The notes: generated by a model not told the origin, from the letters alone. Counted from the stretch's first letter, positions 1 to 9,394 are shown. The stretch: 47,540 nt of DNA from JASFUX01 sp050050115 (GCA_050050115.1 JASFUX010000001.1:1-47540), one strand, 5' to 3'. Program-made: numbers and translations.

Positions 1-344
1 GTAAGGAAGGCTAAAAGGCCGAACGTTCCTGTCATGTCCATCAAGACGGACGCGAACGCGCGTCCCGCCAGCTCGAAACCGGCGCCGGCGATCATCCACC
101 CGACATAGACCAACATCCACCAACCTGAATAATTCATGTCATGGAAGCGACGGATGCAGAGCACCAACCACGGCGCCATCAACACCCACGCAAGCAAGTT
201 GATCGCCGTCCGCGCGCCGTTTCCGGCGGCGAAAGCGCTCGGCGCCGTTGACCCAAAGAGGAAAAGCACCACGCCGACAGCGACCGCTACGATCGCTATG
301 AACGCAAAGACCGTCCCGCGCCGCGTTCGTCCGTTGAGGATCAT
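1..344 (-). CDS. DUF805 family membrane protein (3' end beyond window)
   Basis: About 114 codons are visible before the frame runs off the left edge. The ATG lies 9 nt after the pdhB stop codon and an in-frame TAG (that stop) precedes it, so this start is secure. Two hydrophobic segments are visible (about residues 11-29 and 47-60), followed by RFHDMNYSGWWML, the charged-turn-then-Gly-Trp-Trp signature of DUF805 inner-membrane proteins, and another hydrophobic stretch. The family has no established biochemical role. Tight spacing suggests co-transcription with pdhB, where pdhC would be expected in many relatives. No functional link to pyruvate metabolism is claimed. DUF805 assignment is fairly sure; the C-terminus cannot be judged. 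Confidence 0.8.
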   Translation of the reverse strand, partial: MILNGRTRRGTVFAFIAIVAVAVGVVLFLFGSTAPSAFAAGNGARTAINLLAWVLMAPWLVLCIRRFHDMNYSGWWMLVYVGWMIAGAGFELAGRAFASVLMDMTGTFGLLAFL

Positions 345-353
345 CGCCGCTCG

Positions 354-1718
<1,365 letters not shown>

Positions 1719-1906
1719 GGATAGGTTCCGTGCTCCAACGCGCCGAGCTTCAGCCCCGCAGAACGGCGCTGACACAATCACCGGAACGGGCGTGAAGACA
1801 AGACCAAACGCCCGGCGCAATGCGGGTTTGCGCAAGGGCCGCTACGATTTCCGATTTCCAAAGGACGCCGGAGCGCCCACGCCGCTCGCTGCGCTGCGAT
1901 AGAACC

Positions 1907-2545
1907 CTAGCTCGTCAGTCGCGCCGCAAGCCGCGCTCTGAACTTCTCGGCGATCACCGCGGTCGGCGCGGCGAGCTGGCGTTCGACCGCCAGAGTCTCA
2001 AGCGCCACCTTGCAGCGCTCGCGCAGCTCGTCGTCCCAGGAAGGGCCGGCCTGCTGGTCGAGCAGCGTGATCACCGTGTGCATCCCGGCGGCGGACAACG
2101 GCGTCGAGGCGTCGTTCTCGAGCGCCTCGATCATCGACTCGGTGGCGACGGGGTTATCCTTGTGCAGACCCGAGATCACCTGCGCCGCGGCGAGGCGTTC
2201 ATTCGCGTCGGGGTGGTCGAGCTTCGCCGTGAGCGCGACGGCCTCTTGCTCCGTCAACTCGCCCTGGGTTCGATTGAGATACGGCGGCGGCGCGGCGATC
2301 GCGGCCCTCAGATCGCGGTCTATCACCGCAAGGGCGCTGCCGACGCGCTCAGGATCCGGCTTCAAGGCTCCCATCTCATAGGCCTGGAGGATCAGGTTAG
2401 CCGTCTCGACCGGATCGTCGCGCATGACCGAGGCGAGCAATTCCGCGCGGCCGCGCATCTTCTCGACCTTGATCGCGGCCATCGAGCCGAGCGCCGTCGA
2501 GATCATGATTGCGAGGCTCAAGACGAAAGCGGCGAAGAACTTCAT
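1907..2545 (-). CDS. Secreted alpha-helical hypothetical protein
   Basis: 212 aa, no family recognised. It opens with a signal-peptide-like segment (MKFFAAFVLSLAIMISTALG, with likely cleavage around residues 20-24). The rest is rich in Ala, Glu and Leu and looks all-helical. The stretch around residues 100-175 resembles short HEAT-like helical pairs, but this is only an impression. The start is strongly supported by GGGAGGAGAG just upstream of the ATG. It sits between the DUF3291 gene (51 nt upstream) and pdhB (188 nt downstream), inside the normally uninterrupted pdhA-pdhB interval. Probably periplasmic. Confidence 0.7.
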   Translation of the reverse strand: MKFFAAFVLSLAIMISTALGSMAAIKVEKMRGRAELLASVMRDDPVETANLILQAYEMGALKPDPERVGSALAVIDRDLRAAIAAPPPYLNRTQGELTEQEAVALTAKLDHPDANERLAAAQVISGLHKDNPVATESMIEALENDASTPLSAAGMHTVITLLDQQAGPSWDDELRERCKVALETLAVERQLAAPTAVIAEKFRARLAARLTS

Positions 2546-2596
2546 CGTGGTCTCTCCTCCCGTCGGACATTGTCCACCGACGTCGGCTGAGCGCCA

Positions 2597-3139
2597 CTAA
2601 AGACCCGATGTGCGGCGAGATTCGGACAAGATGCGGCGCTGAGCGAAGCCGGCGTCCGCCTGGCAAGCCAGCTTGCTGGGCGCGACCGGAACGCCCTCGG
2701 GCGAGAAGGCCGATCCAAAAGTGAACGCTTCGGGCGACGGTCCGTTCGCCTCGAGCGCATCGAGCCGCGCTTGAGCGTCCTCGACCGTCGGCGTCGTTCC
2801 GGCGTCGATCCACCACAGCGCCATGTGAGCGCGGCCAAGCGGCGCGAACCACTTCTCGCGCCGGGCGAATATCCGCACGTGCGCCGTCTCATAGGCGAAG
2901 TGCGCGAGCGCCTCGATCGACCGCCAAACGCTCATGTTCACAATCACGCGCGGATCGTCCCAGATGCGAAAGGCCGTCGCGTCGCCGGCCTCGTCCTGAA
3001 GCCGCCAGACGAAGCCGTCCTGGCTTTCTGCTAGCGCGTTGATCTTGTCGAGTGCGCCGACGAAGTCCGCCATTTCCGGGGCGTCGAGATCAAACCGCGC
3101 GCGGGCGACATTGATCTGGGCGAGATGCTTTTCGGTCAT
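2597..3139 (-). CDS. DUF3291 domain-containing protein
   Basis: 180 aa. The layout matches DUF3291, a ferredoxin-fold, dimeric alpha/beta-barrel-like family related to antibiotic biosynthesis monooxygenases. It has HLAQINVAR near the N-terminus, then DGFVWRLQDEAGDAT, a WDDPRVIVNMSVWRS segment, and HMALWWIDAGTTPT, all hallmark Trp-rich strands of the family. The biochemical function of the family is not established. Its ATG overlaps the stop of the GNAT gene (ATGA), so the two are translationally coupled; AGCAGGGA precedes the start. It lacks a signal peptide and should be cytosolic. Confidence 0.85.
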   Translation of the reverse strand: MTEKHLAQINVARARFDLDAPEMADFVGALDKINALAESQDGFVWRLQDEAGDATAFRIWDDPRVIVNMSVWRSIEALAHFAYETAHVRIFARREKWFAPLGRAHMALWWIDAGTTPTVEDAQARLDALEANGPSPEAFTFGSAFSPEGVPVAPSKLACQADAGFAQRRILSESRRTSGL

Positions 3140-3618
3140 TCCCTGCTCCCGGCGGACGCCGCGCCGCTCCGCGTCATGAACAGTCGCGGTGTTCCGTCGC
3201 CGTAATAGTCCTCATAGGCGCGCTCCGTCTCAAAGCCCAGCGACTCGTAGACCGCGCGCGCCGCCGCGTTGGTCGGCTCTACGGTCAACACCACGCGCCC
3301 CGCGGCTCGCTCCTGCGCCCAGGCGATCCCCGCCGCCGTCAGCTTGCGCCCGACGCCCTGACCGCGCGTCGCCTTGTCGACGACGATCGAATAGATCTCG
3401 ACTGTCTTCGGATCATCGACCCGCCGACCGACAAGGAGATAGCCCAGCACCTCGTCATTCCGCACGGCGACCAGAAATCCGTCGCCGAACAGGCCGAACG
3501 CTTGACGGAAGAAATAGAGCGGGTAGCCCTCCTCCGCGCCCATTTCGTCGCGATCGAGATGCGCGGCGCCGGTAAAGTCATCGAGCGTCGCGGCGCGGAT
3601 TATGACGTCGTCAGACAT
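3136..3618 (-). CDS. GNAT family N-acetyltransferase
   Basis: 160 aa, a single GNAT domain. The acetyl-CoA pyrophosphate-binding motif A is visible as RGQGVGRKL, preceded by the strand YSIVVDKAT. Motif B appears as NAAARAVYESLGFETE, followed by YYGDGTPRLFM, as in RimI-like enzymes. It should transfer an acetyl group from CoA to an amine (a small molecule or protein N-terminus); the substrate cannot be read from sequence. It lies 20 nt after pdhA and overlaps the DUF3291 gene by 4 nt, so it is probably transcribed with pdhA. Acetyl-CoA as co-substrate is a possible but unproven reason for the location. Confidence 0.9.
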   Translation of the reverse strand: MSDDVIIRAATLDDFTGAAHLDRDEMGAEEGYPLYFFRQAFGLFGDGFLVAVRNDEVLGYLLVGRRVDDPKTVEIYSIVVDKATRGQGVGRKLTAAGIAWAQERAAGRVVLTVEPTNAAARAVYESLGFETERAYEDYYGDGTPRLFMTRSGAASAGSRE

Positions 3619-3638
3619 CGGCGCCGGCTCTTCGCGAC

Positions 3639-4694
3639 CTAGCCCTCAACCAAGACATCCGTATAAAGCTCGCCCGGATCGGGCTCGGGGCTTTCCTTGG
3701 CGAAGTCGACAGCTTCGGCGACGATCGCCTTGACCTCCTTGTCGACCGCCTTGAGGTCGTCCTCGCTCGCCCAGCCGGCTTCGAGGAGCTTGGCCTTGGC
3801 GAGCTCGATCGGATCGGAGCGTTCGCGGACCTCCTGGACCTCCTCGCGGCTGCGGTACTTTGCTGGGTCGGACATCGAGTGACCGCGATAGCGATAGGTC
3901 TTCATTTCAAGGATGTACGGCCCTTCCCCTTTGCGCGCGGCCGCCACGGCGCTTGCGCCGGCGGCGCGCACGGCGGTGACGTCCATGCCGTCCACCTCCT
4001 CGCCCGGGATCGAGAAGCTCGATCCGCGACGGTGAAGGTGCGTCTCGGAGCTGGCGCGCTTGACCGAAGTGCCCATCGCATACTGGTTGTTCTCGATCAC
4101 GTAGACGATCGGCAGGCCCCAGAGCTCAGCCATGTTGAAGCTCTCATAGACTTGACCCTGGTTCGCCGCGCCGTCGCCGAAATAGGTCAGGCACACGCGA
4201 TCGCCGCCGCGGTATTTGTTGGCGAAGGCGAGGCCCGTGCCGATCGAAACCTGCGCGCCGACGATGCCATGGCCGCCGAAGAAGTTCTTCTCGCGGCTGA
4301 ACATGTGCATCGAGCCGCCTTTGCCTTTCGAGTAGCCGTCGGCCCGGCCGGTCAGCTCGGCCATCACCCCTTTGGGATCCATGCCGCAGGCGAGCATGTG
4401 GCCATGGTCGCGGTAGCCGGTGATGACCTCGTCGCCGTCCTCGATCGCCGCCTGCATTCCGACGACCACCGCTTCTTGACCGATGTAGAGATGGCAGAAG
4501 CCGGCGATCAGTCCCATGCCGTAGATCTGTCCCGCCTTTTCTTCGAAGCGGCGGATCAGCAGCATGTCGCGGTAGAACTTGAGTAGCTCGTCCTTGGTCG
4601 TTTCGGCGGGCGGCTTCTCAGCGGGTTTGGCGGCGCTCTTAGAGGCGCTCTTGGCCCTGCTCTTGGTCGGTGGCTTGGAGGACTTGGCGGGCAT
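3639..4694 (-). CDS. pdhA: Pyruvate dehydrogenase E1 component, alpha subunit
   Basis: 351 aa. The thiamine diphosphate motif begins GDGAANQG at residue 173 and ends in ENN near 203. YRDHGHM (94-100) and the substrate-loop motif GHSMSDP (271-277) are also present. The first 33 residues form a Lys/Ala/Pro/Ser-rich, probably disordered extension that precedes the conserved ELLKFYRDMLLIRRFEEK. Partner of PdhB in the E1 component, committing pyruvate to acetyl-CoA. It follows divIC after 74 nt, the usual alphaproteobacterial context. GNAT and DUF3291 genes follow immediately, whereas pdhB would normally be next. Confidence 0.97.
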   Translation of the reverse strand: MPAKSSKPPTKSRAKSASKSAAKPAEKPPAETTKDELLKFYRDMLLIRRFEEKAGQIYGMGLIAGFCHLYIGQEAVVVGMQAAIEDGDEVITGYRDHGHMLACGMDPKGVMAELTGRADGYSKGKGGSMHMFSREKNFFGGHGIVGAQVSIGTGLAFANKYRGGDRVCLTYFGDGAANQGQVYESFNMAELWGLPIVYVIENNQYAMGTSVKRASSETHLHRRGSSFSIPGEEVDGMDVTAVRAAGASAVAAARKGEGPYILEMKTYRYRGHSMSDPAKYRSREEVQEVRERSDPIELAKAKLLEAGWASEDDLKAVDKEVKAIVAEAVDFAKESPEPDPGELYTDVLVEG

Positions 4695-4768
4695 CGGCGT
4701 CTCACGGCTGAGTTCACGAACGCCGCGACGTTAATCAGCCCCGTAGGGCCCGTCCAGCCGGGCGCCTG

Positions 4769-5071
4769 CTAGCGCCGCGCAGCAGCCGGCACGACGATGT
4801 CGCGCGGATGGCCCATGCCCAGAAGCGCCCGGGCGCGCTCCTCGACGTAGTCGAGATCGAGGGTCTCATCGCGCAGCCGCATCGCGCGATCCTCGAGGTC
4901 GGTGCGGACCGCCACGGTCTCATCGAGGGAGGTTTCGAGCTCGGCGATGCGGTGCTGGTAGCCGGACCACGCCAACAAGCCGCTCTGCCCCGTCAGGGCG
5001 TGTCCACCGAAGTAAGCAATGCCCGCGGCGATGGCGAGCGTGGGCGACCAGCGGCGAAGCGCACGCAGCAT
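4769..5071 (-). CDS. Septum formation initiator (FtsB/DivIC family)
   Basis: 100 aa. One N-terminal membrane helix (about residues 11-30) is followed by a coiled-coil region (HRIAELETSLDETVAVRTDL) and a short conserved tail with YVEERARALLGMGHP, as in FtsB/DivIC proteins. The protein should sit in the inner membrane with its coiled coil in the periplasm, linking FtsL and FtsQ in the divisome. I chose the ATG with GAGAG 9 nt upstream; a TTG five codons earlier is possible. The gene lies between eno and pdhA, its classic alphaproteobacterial position, although four extra genes separate it from eno here. Confidence 0.9.
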   Translation of the reverse strand: MLRALRRWSPTLAIAAGIAYFGGHALTGQSGLLAWSGYQHRIAELETSLDETVAVRTDLEDRAMRLRDETLDLDYVEERARALLGMGHPRDIVVPAAARR

Positions 5072-5145
5072 AGGCTTGACTCTCAAACGGCGACTGATTC
5101 GGACGCGCAGAGAATCATTGCAGGCTTAACAAAGCGTTTCCGCAA

Positions 5146-6045
5146 TTACGCCGCGAAAGCGTAGTTTTCGAACTCCGGCGCAACCTGACGCGCCTCACGC
5201 GCCAGATGCGACAACAGCCGCCGGCCGGCGACGTCCAGCGTCTTGGGATCGCCGAGGCGTTCGATGAGCCATTGGCTCTCGCCTTGATCGACCTCGTCGA
5301 TCGCAGCGCCGCCCATCAGCACGTGGCAGCCGACCGCCTTGGCGAACAGCTCGGGCCAGGTTTCCGCGTTGTCCGCGTCGCAGGTGATCGTCCGCATGGC
5401 GAGCAGCAGCTCAGCCTCGTCGCGGGAGATGACGATGCCCTCGTCGCCCGCCGGGCCATAGAGCACGCGGCGCAGCAGCTCGACTTCGTCCCCGTCGACC
5501 AGGCCGTCGGCGCGGACTGTCTCATAAACGGCTTCGAGCGCGAACCGCGTCAGCGCCTTGGGGTAGCTCACCGCGCGGTCGAACAGGCGCATCAGCACGC
5601 GGCGCTCGACCGGATCGAGCACCAGGCCGCCTTCCTGCTCAAACGCCTCGATCAGCGCAGCCACCTCGGCCGAGCCGACCGCACGCATCTCGCCGGCGGC
5701 CCAAGTCTCGTCGCGCTCGACCGTCTTGCACCAGGAGAACGGTGAAGCTGCGCGAGCGACGTTCTTGAGCGACTGGACATAATCCGCCTTGAACGTCGTA
5801 TCGAAGCTCGGCGCCTCACGCTGCAGCGCGAAATGATCAGCCAGGGCCTCAACCAGAAAATCGGCCCAGCCTTCGCCGGCGCCCTTCCCGCGGCCTTCCC
5901 GATGCATGATCAGGAGCTTGCGCGCCTCGTTCGCGTCGATCCGTCCGTCCTCGTACATCGCCCGTCGCAGCGCGATCAGCGTGTCCGGATTGACTTCGGC
6001 CAGCTCGTCGAGCTTGTCGAAGACGGCTTTCATCATGTCGCCCAT
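5146..6045 (-). CDS. TerB/EF-hand-like helical protein of unknown function
   Basis: 299 aa, cytosolic, acidic and helical. It contains similar helix-loop segments: EDGRIDANEARKLL (about residues 31-44), ADGLVDGDEVELLRRVLYG (mid-protein) and DEGIVISRDEAELLLAM. The pattern D-G-x-[IV]-[DS]-x-x-E-[AV]-x-x-L recalls TerB-like and EF-hand-like domains (the acidic loop might bind a metal), but none is a textbook EF-hand. GGGGAGCGGAC precedes the ATG. It is probably a single gene with its own promoter, since 94 nt separate it from the SDR gene upstream and 74 nt from divIC downstream. Real gene: confident; family: tentative. Confidence 0.75.
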   Translation of the reverse strand: MGDMMKAVFDKLDELAEVNPDTLIALRRAMYEDGRIDANEARKLLIMHREGRGKGAGEGWADFLVEALADHFALQREAPSFDTTFKADYVQSLKNVARAASPFSWCKTVERDETWAAGEMRAVGSAEVAALIEAFEQEGGLVLDPVERRVLMRLFDRAVSYPKALTRFALEAVYETVRADGLVDGDEVELLRRVLYGPAGDEGIVISRDEAELLLAMRTITCDADNAETWPELFAKAVGCHVLMGGAAIDEVDQGESQWLIERLGDPKTLDVAGRRLLSHLAREARQVAPEFENYAFAA

Positions 6046-6106
6046 GCGCGTCCGCTCCCCGGCGAAAATCCCGCGCGGAGACTAGCGAAGTTGCGTCGCT
6101 GTTCGG

Positions 6107-6134
6107 TTAAGCGGCGTGGTTAGGCGGAAGTTAA
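6107..6134. promoter_or_regulatory. Candidate CtrA-type site upstream of the TerB-like gene
   Basis: TTAG-N7-TTAA (6120-6134) reads on the minus strand as TTAACTTCCGCCTAA, one mismatch from the CtrA consensus TTAA-N7-TTAA. A further TTAA half-site lies at 6107. It sits about 75 nt upstream of the minus-strand ATG at 6045, in otherwise GC-rich DNA. CtrA is the cell-cycle regulator of Caulobacterales and relatives. Such short motifs arise by chance, so this is only a candidate. Confidence 0.25.
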
Positions 6135-6139
6135 TCGCG

Positions 6140-6943
6140 CTAGCGCGCGGCGAGCGGCGTGAAGTTCAAGTGCATCCCCGCGTCGGTCATTAGCGTCTCG
6201 CCGGTGATCCAGTCCGGACCGTCGAGGGCGAAGAACTCGATCGCTTGGGCGACGCCTTCGGGCGTGCCGGCGGCCTTTAGCGGCGTCGTTTGCTCCATGT
6301 AAGCGCGCTGTTTCTCAAAGGCCTCTTCGTCCATGCGGTCCTTGAACCACCGCGTGCCGACATAGCCTGGGCACACGGCGTTGACGCGGATTTCGGGCGC
6401 CAACGCGCGGGCGAGCGAAAGGGTCATGGTGTTGAGCGCGCCTTTGGAAGCCGCGTAGGCGACCGACGAGCCGATGCCCGCAACCGCCGCGATCGAGGAG
6501 GTGTTGACCACCGAACCGCGCCCTTGACGTTTCATCGCCGGCGCAACGGCGCGGATCATCTGGAACGCCGAGATGACGTTGAGCTTGTAGATCCAGAGGA
6601 AGTCGTCCGCATCGAGACCGTCGAGGTCGTCATGCTTGACGTGCTTGGTGCCGCCCGCGTTGTTCACCAGGATGTCGATCCGCCCCCAGGCGTCCTCGGC
6701 CGCCTTCGCCAGCGCCTTGCAGGCCGCATCGTCGGTGACGTCCGCTTGGACCACGATCGCCTCGACGCCCAGCGCGCGACAACGTTCGCCGGTGGCCTCC
6801 GCCTCGTCAGCGCTCTTGGAGTAGTTGATCGCGACGTTGACGCCGCGGCGGGCGAGCGCCTCGGCCGCCGCCGCGCCGATCCCGGTCGCCGACCCGGTGA
6901 TAATCGCGGCCTTGCCCGCGTGCTCGCTGTCTTGCTTGGACAT
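6140..6943 (-). CDS. SDR family NAD(P)-dependent oxidoreductase
   Basis: 267 aa classical short-chain dehydrogenase/reductase. The cofactor motif TGSATGIG (16-23), the NNAGG motif (94-98), the catalytic Ser near 149-150 and the YxxxK motif (Tyr163, Lys167) are all intact. PGYVGTRW and ITGETLMTDAGMHL near the C-terminus fit 3-oxoacyl-ACP-reductase-like or glucose-dehydrogenase-like members. The substrate cannot be assigned. GAAGGGG upstream supports the ATG. It stands between eno and divIC as an insertion relative to the usual order, separated by about 80-95 nt from its neighbours, so it may be monocistronic. Confidence 0.92.
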   Translation of the reverse strand: MSKQDSEHAGKAAIITGSATGIGAAAAEALARRGVNVAINYSKSADEAEATGERCRALGVEAIVVQADVTDDAACKALAKAAEDAWGRIDILVNNAGGTKHVKHDDLDGLDADDFLWIYKLNVISAFQMIRAVAPAMKRQGRGSVVNTSSIAAVAGIGSSVAYAASKGALNTMTLSLARALAPEIRVNAVCPGYVGTRWFKDRMDEEAFEKQRAYMEQTTPLKAAGTPEGVAQAIEFFALDGPDWITGETLMTDAGMHLNFTPLAAR

Positions 6944-7021
6944 GGACGGCCCCTTCTCGCTTGATCTTCCGGCCCGGTGTTAGCACGCCCGAGCGGAGGA
7001 GCAACGGAGCCGTTGAGACCT

Positions 7022-7522
7022 CTAGGCGCTCTGTTCCGTCAAAAGCGCGTCGAGCTGTTGGTAGCTCATCTCCATGCCGTCGGTCATGCCGGTCGACATC
7101 GCGCCGTTGCGGTTCTCCTTGGAGCCGTAGTCGATCGTCGACGTCACGATCGTCTGGCCGGCGTCCTCGGCGAAATCGATGGTGACGAACGCCTCCTCGC
7201 CCATGCTGCCGCCGACATCGCCGGGATAATAGGTCTGGGTGTGGGCGAGCCGCGCTTGCGGGACGACCTCTTTGAATGCGCCGTCGAAGCCGAACCCCTT
7301 GCCGTCCTCTTCGCTGCGCCAGCGCCAGCGCAGCTTGCCGCCAACCCGCACGTCCATCTCGCAGACCGGCAGCGTCCAGCCGGGCGGCCCCAGCAGCCAG
7401 CGCTGCAGCAACGCCGGTTCCGTATACGCGCGATAGACCAGCGCAACAGGCGCGTTGAAGCGGCGTGTCACTCTGACCTCCCTGTCGCTGGGCAAGCTGA
7501 CCTCGGACGTTTGGTTTGGCAT
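7022..7522 (-). CDS. SRPBCC (AHSA1/START-like) domain protein
   Basis: 166 aa. It begins with REVRVTRRFNAPVALVYRAY and continues with LLQRWLLGPPGWTLP, a typical AHSA1/SRPBCC start. TSTIDYGSKENRNGAMSTGM and a final amphipathic helix (MEMSYQQLDALLTE) complete the helix-grip fold that binds hydrophobic ligands. Its ATG follows the ArsR stop by 12 nt, with GAGAGGGACG in between, so both are one transcript. ArsR-SRPBCC pairs are widespread. The regulator probably controls this gene, but the ligand is unknown. Confidence 0.92.
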   Translation of the reverse strand: MPNQTSEVSLPSDREVRVTRRFNAPVALVYRAYTEPALLQRWLLGPPGWTLPVCEMDVRVGGKLRWRWRSEEDGKGFGFDGAFKEVVPQARLAHTQTYYPGDVGGSMGEEAFVTIDFAEDAGQTIVTSTIDYGSKENRNGAMSTGMTDGMEMSYQQLDALLTEQSA

Positions 7523-7534
7523 TGTCGTCCCTCT

Positions 7535-7891
7535 CTACCGCTTCGTGCGTTTGGCGTTCTTCGTCGGCGCCTGCAGCTCTTCAAGCAACGCGTCGAGGCG
7601 GCCGAAGTTCACGTCCCAGACTTCCCGGTAGCGATCGAGCCAAGCATTCACCTCGGCGAGCGGCTTGCCTTCGATCCGGCAAGGACGGCGTTGAGCGTCA
7701 CGGCCGCGCGTGATCAGTCCGGCGCGTTCGAGCACCTTCAAATGCTTGGAGATCGCTGGCTGGCTCATGTCGAACGGTTCGGCCAGCTCGCTGACAGACG
7801 CCTCCCCTGATGCGAGCCGCGCCAGGATCGCCCGCCGGGTCGGATCGGCGAGCGCTGAGAAGGTGGCGTCGAGCTGCCGGGATGGCGTCAT
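7535..7891 (-). CDS. ArsR/SmtB-family transcriptional regulator
   Basis: 118 aa winged-helix repressor. FSALADPTRRAILARL and the recognition helix MSQPAISKHLKVLERAGLI are characteristic, followed by the wing with RGRDAQRRPCRIEGKPL. No metal-binding CxC motif is present in the usual alpha3 position, so it is more like the SdpR or ligand-linked subgroup. I start at ATG 7891 (MTPSRQLDATF), though the frame is open for 19 codons more. That extension would cover the AT-rich palindromic operator region, arguing against it. First gene of a two-gene operon with the SRPBCC gene. Confidence 0.9.
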   Translation of the reverse strand: MTPSRQLDATFSALADPTRRAILARLASGEASVSELAEPFDMSQPAISKHLKVLERAGLITRGRDAQRRPCRIEGKPLAEVNAWLDRYREVWDVNFGRLDALLEELQAPTKNAKRTKR

Positions 7892-7892
7892 T

Positions 7893-7927
7893 TTATAACC
7901 CGCATATTTTATAACTGAATGGTTATA
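7893..7927. promoter_or_regulatory. Operator/promoter of the ArsR-SRPBCC operon
   Basis: On the minus strand TATAACCATTCAGTTATA (7927-7910) is an inverted repeat with 6-bp arms. A further GTTATAAA copy adjoins the ATG at 7891. The AT-rich island stands out from its GC-rich surroundings. A possible -10 (TATAAC) lies in the left arm, with TTGCGT 15 nt upstream as a weak -35. This is the arrangement expected for an autorepressing ArsR protein. Binding is inferred. Confidence 0.5.
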
Positions 7928-7994
7928 TACATGAGCCCGTGAACGCAAGCCCGAAAGCGGACTCGGGTCAAAAAAGCTCGCGCTGAAATCTGAA

Positions 7995-9275
7995 CTAGGC
8001 GCCGATCACCGCTGAGCGGCCGGCGTAGACCGCCATGTCTGCCAGCTCCTGCTCGATACGGAGAAGCTGGTTGTACTTGGCCACGCGGTCCGAGCGCGCC
8101 AGCGAGCCTGTCTTGATCTGCCCGCAGTTGGTCGCCACCGCGAGGTCGGCGATGGTCGCGTCTTCAGTCTCACCCGAGCGATGCGACATCACTGCGGCGT
8201 AGCCGGCGCGATGCGCCATGTCGACCGCGTCGAGCGTCTCGGACAGCGTGCCGATCTGGTTGACCTTGACCAGGATCGCGTTCGCCGTCGCCTCGTCGAT
8301 GCCGCGGGCGAGGCGTTCGGGGTTGGTGACGAACAGATCGTCGCCGACGAGCTGGACGCGGTCGCCGAGCTGCTCGGTCAGCAGCTTCCAGCCCTCCCAG
8401 TCGTCCTCGGCCATGCCGTCTTCGATCGAGACGATCGGAAACGCATCGATCAGGCCTTCGAGATAGGCGGTCATGCCCTCGCTGTCGTGGTCCATGCCCT
8501 CGCCGGCGAGTTTATAGCGGCCGTTCTCAAAGAACTCCGTAGACGCCACGTCGAGCGCGAAGACGACATCATCGCCAACCTTGTACCCGGCCGCCTCGAC
8601 TGCCTCAGAGATCGTCGTCAGGGCCTGGTGCGCCGAGGCGATGTCCGGCGCGAAGCCGCCTTCGTCTCCGACGTTGGTCGAAAGTCCCGCGGCCTTGAGC
8701 TTGCCTTTGAGCGCCTGAAACACCTCTGCCCCGCACCGGAGCGCGTCGGAGAAGGTCTCCGCGCCGACTGGCATAATCATGAACTCCTGAATGTCGATCG
8801 GATTGTCGGCGTGAGCCCCGCCGTTCAAGATGTTCATCATCGGCGTCGGCAGCACACGCGCGTTGGCGCCGCCGACGTAGCGGTAAAGCGGCAGCCCGCG
8901 CGCCAATGCGCCGGCCTTCGCCATCGCCAGCGACACGCCGAGGATCGCGTTCGCGCCGAGACGCGACTTGTTCTCCGTGCCGTCGAGCCCGATCAGCGTC
9001 TCGTCGATCCGCCGCTGATCTTCCGCGTCAAAGCCGCCGATCGCGTTGAAGATCTCGGTGTTGATCATCTCGACGGCGCTTTGAACGCCCTTGCCGCCAT
9101 AGCGGTTTGGATTCCCGTCGCGGAGCTCATGCGCCTCATGCGCGCCGGTCGAGGCGCCGGACGGGACCGCCGCGCGGCCGACCGACCCATCCTCAAGCGC
9201 AACGTCGACTTCGACCGTCGGATTGCCGCGGCTGTCGAGAATCTCCCGCGCGATGATGTCGACGATGGCGGTCAT
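7995..9275 (-). CDS. eno: Enolase
   Basis: 426 aa, the usual bacterial length. It converts 2-phosphoglycerate to phosphoenolpyruvate with Mg2+. Visible hallmarks are REILDSRGNPTVEVDV, the Gly-rich loop AVPSGASTGAHEAHELRD, STNVGDEGGFAPD with the catalytic Glu, VGDDLFVTN, ILVKVNQIGTL with the catalytic Lys, and SHRSGETEDATIADLAV. GGGGGAAGG lies just before the ATG. In many alphaproteobacteria eno directly precedes divIC and pdhA and follows kdsA; here four genes intervene before divIC and no kdsA is present. Confidence 0.98.
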   Translation of the reverse strand: MTAIVDIIAREILDSRGNPTVEVDVALEDGSVGRAAVPSGASTGAHEAHELRDGNPNRYGGKGVQSAVEMINTEIFNAIGGFDAEDQRRIDETLIGLDGTENKSRLGANAILGVSLAMAKAGALARGLPLYRYVGGANARVLPTPMMNILNGGAHADNPIDIQEFMIMPVGAETFSDALRCGAEVFQALKGKLKAAGLSTNVGDEGGFAPDIASAHQALTTISEAVEAAGYKVGDDVVFALDVASTEFFENGRYKLAGEGMDHDSEGMTAYLEGLIDAFPIVSIEDGMAEDDWEGWKLLTEQLGDRVQLVGDDLFVTNPERLARGIDEATANAILVKVNQIGTLSETLDAVDMAHRAGYAAVMSHRSGETEDATIADLAVATNCGQIKTGSLARSDRVAKYNQLLRIEQELADMAVYAGRSAVIGA

Positions 9276-9321
9276 GGGCCCTTCCCCCGGTCAATACGCT
9301 TTGTCTGATGTATGGGCCGGA

Positions 9322-9349
9322 CTTCTAGAGGGTTCGCCGCGGGGCGCAA
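9322..9349 (-). promoter_or_regulatory. Candidate eno promoter
   Basis: Minus strand TTGCGCC (9349-9343), 13 nt, then TCTAGAAG (9329-9322). This roughly follows the Caulobacter-type housekeeping layout TTGaCGS-N10-14-GCtANAWC, with mismatches in both elements. Transcription would begin about 40 nt before the ATG. Immediately upstream is GTAGTCGCGCC, which also occurs upstream of tpiA. Confidence 0.35.
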
Positions 9350-9394
9350 GGCGCGACTACGGTAAACGCGTCAACTGATTGAAAATGATGCTTT

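Noticed and set aside
7949..7994. Possible Rho-independent terminator after eno (T-run at 7969-7974 on the minus strand)
   Set aside because: The T-run is not preceded by a stable GC-rich stem; the nearby CCCGA/TCGGG pair has the wrong order relative to the T-run.
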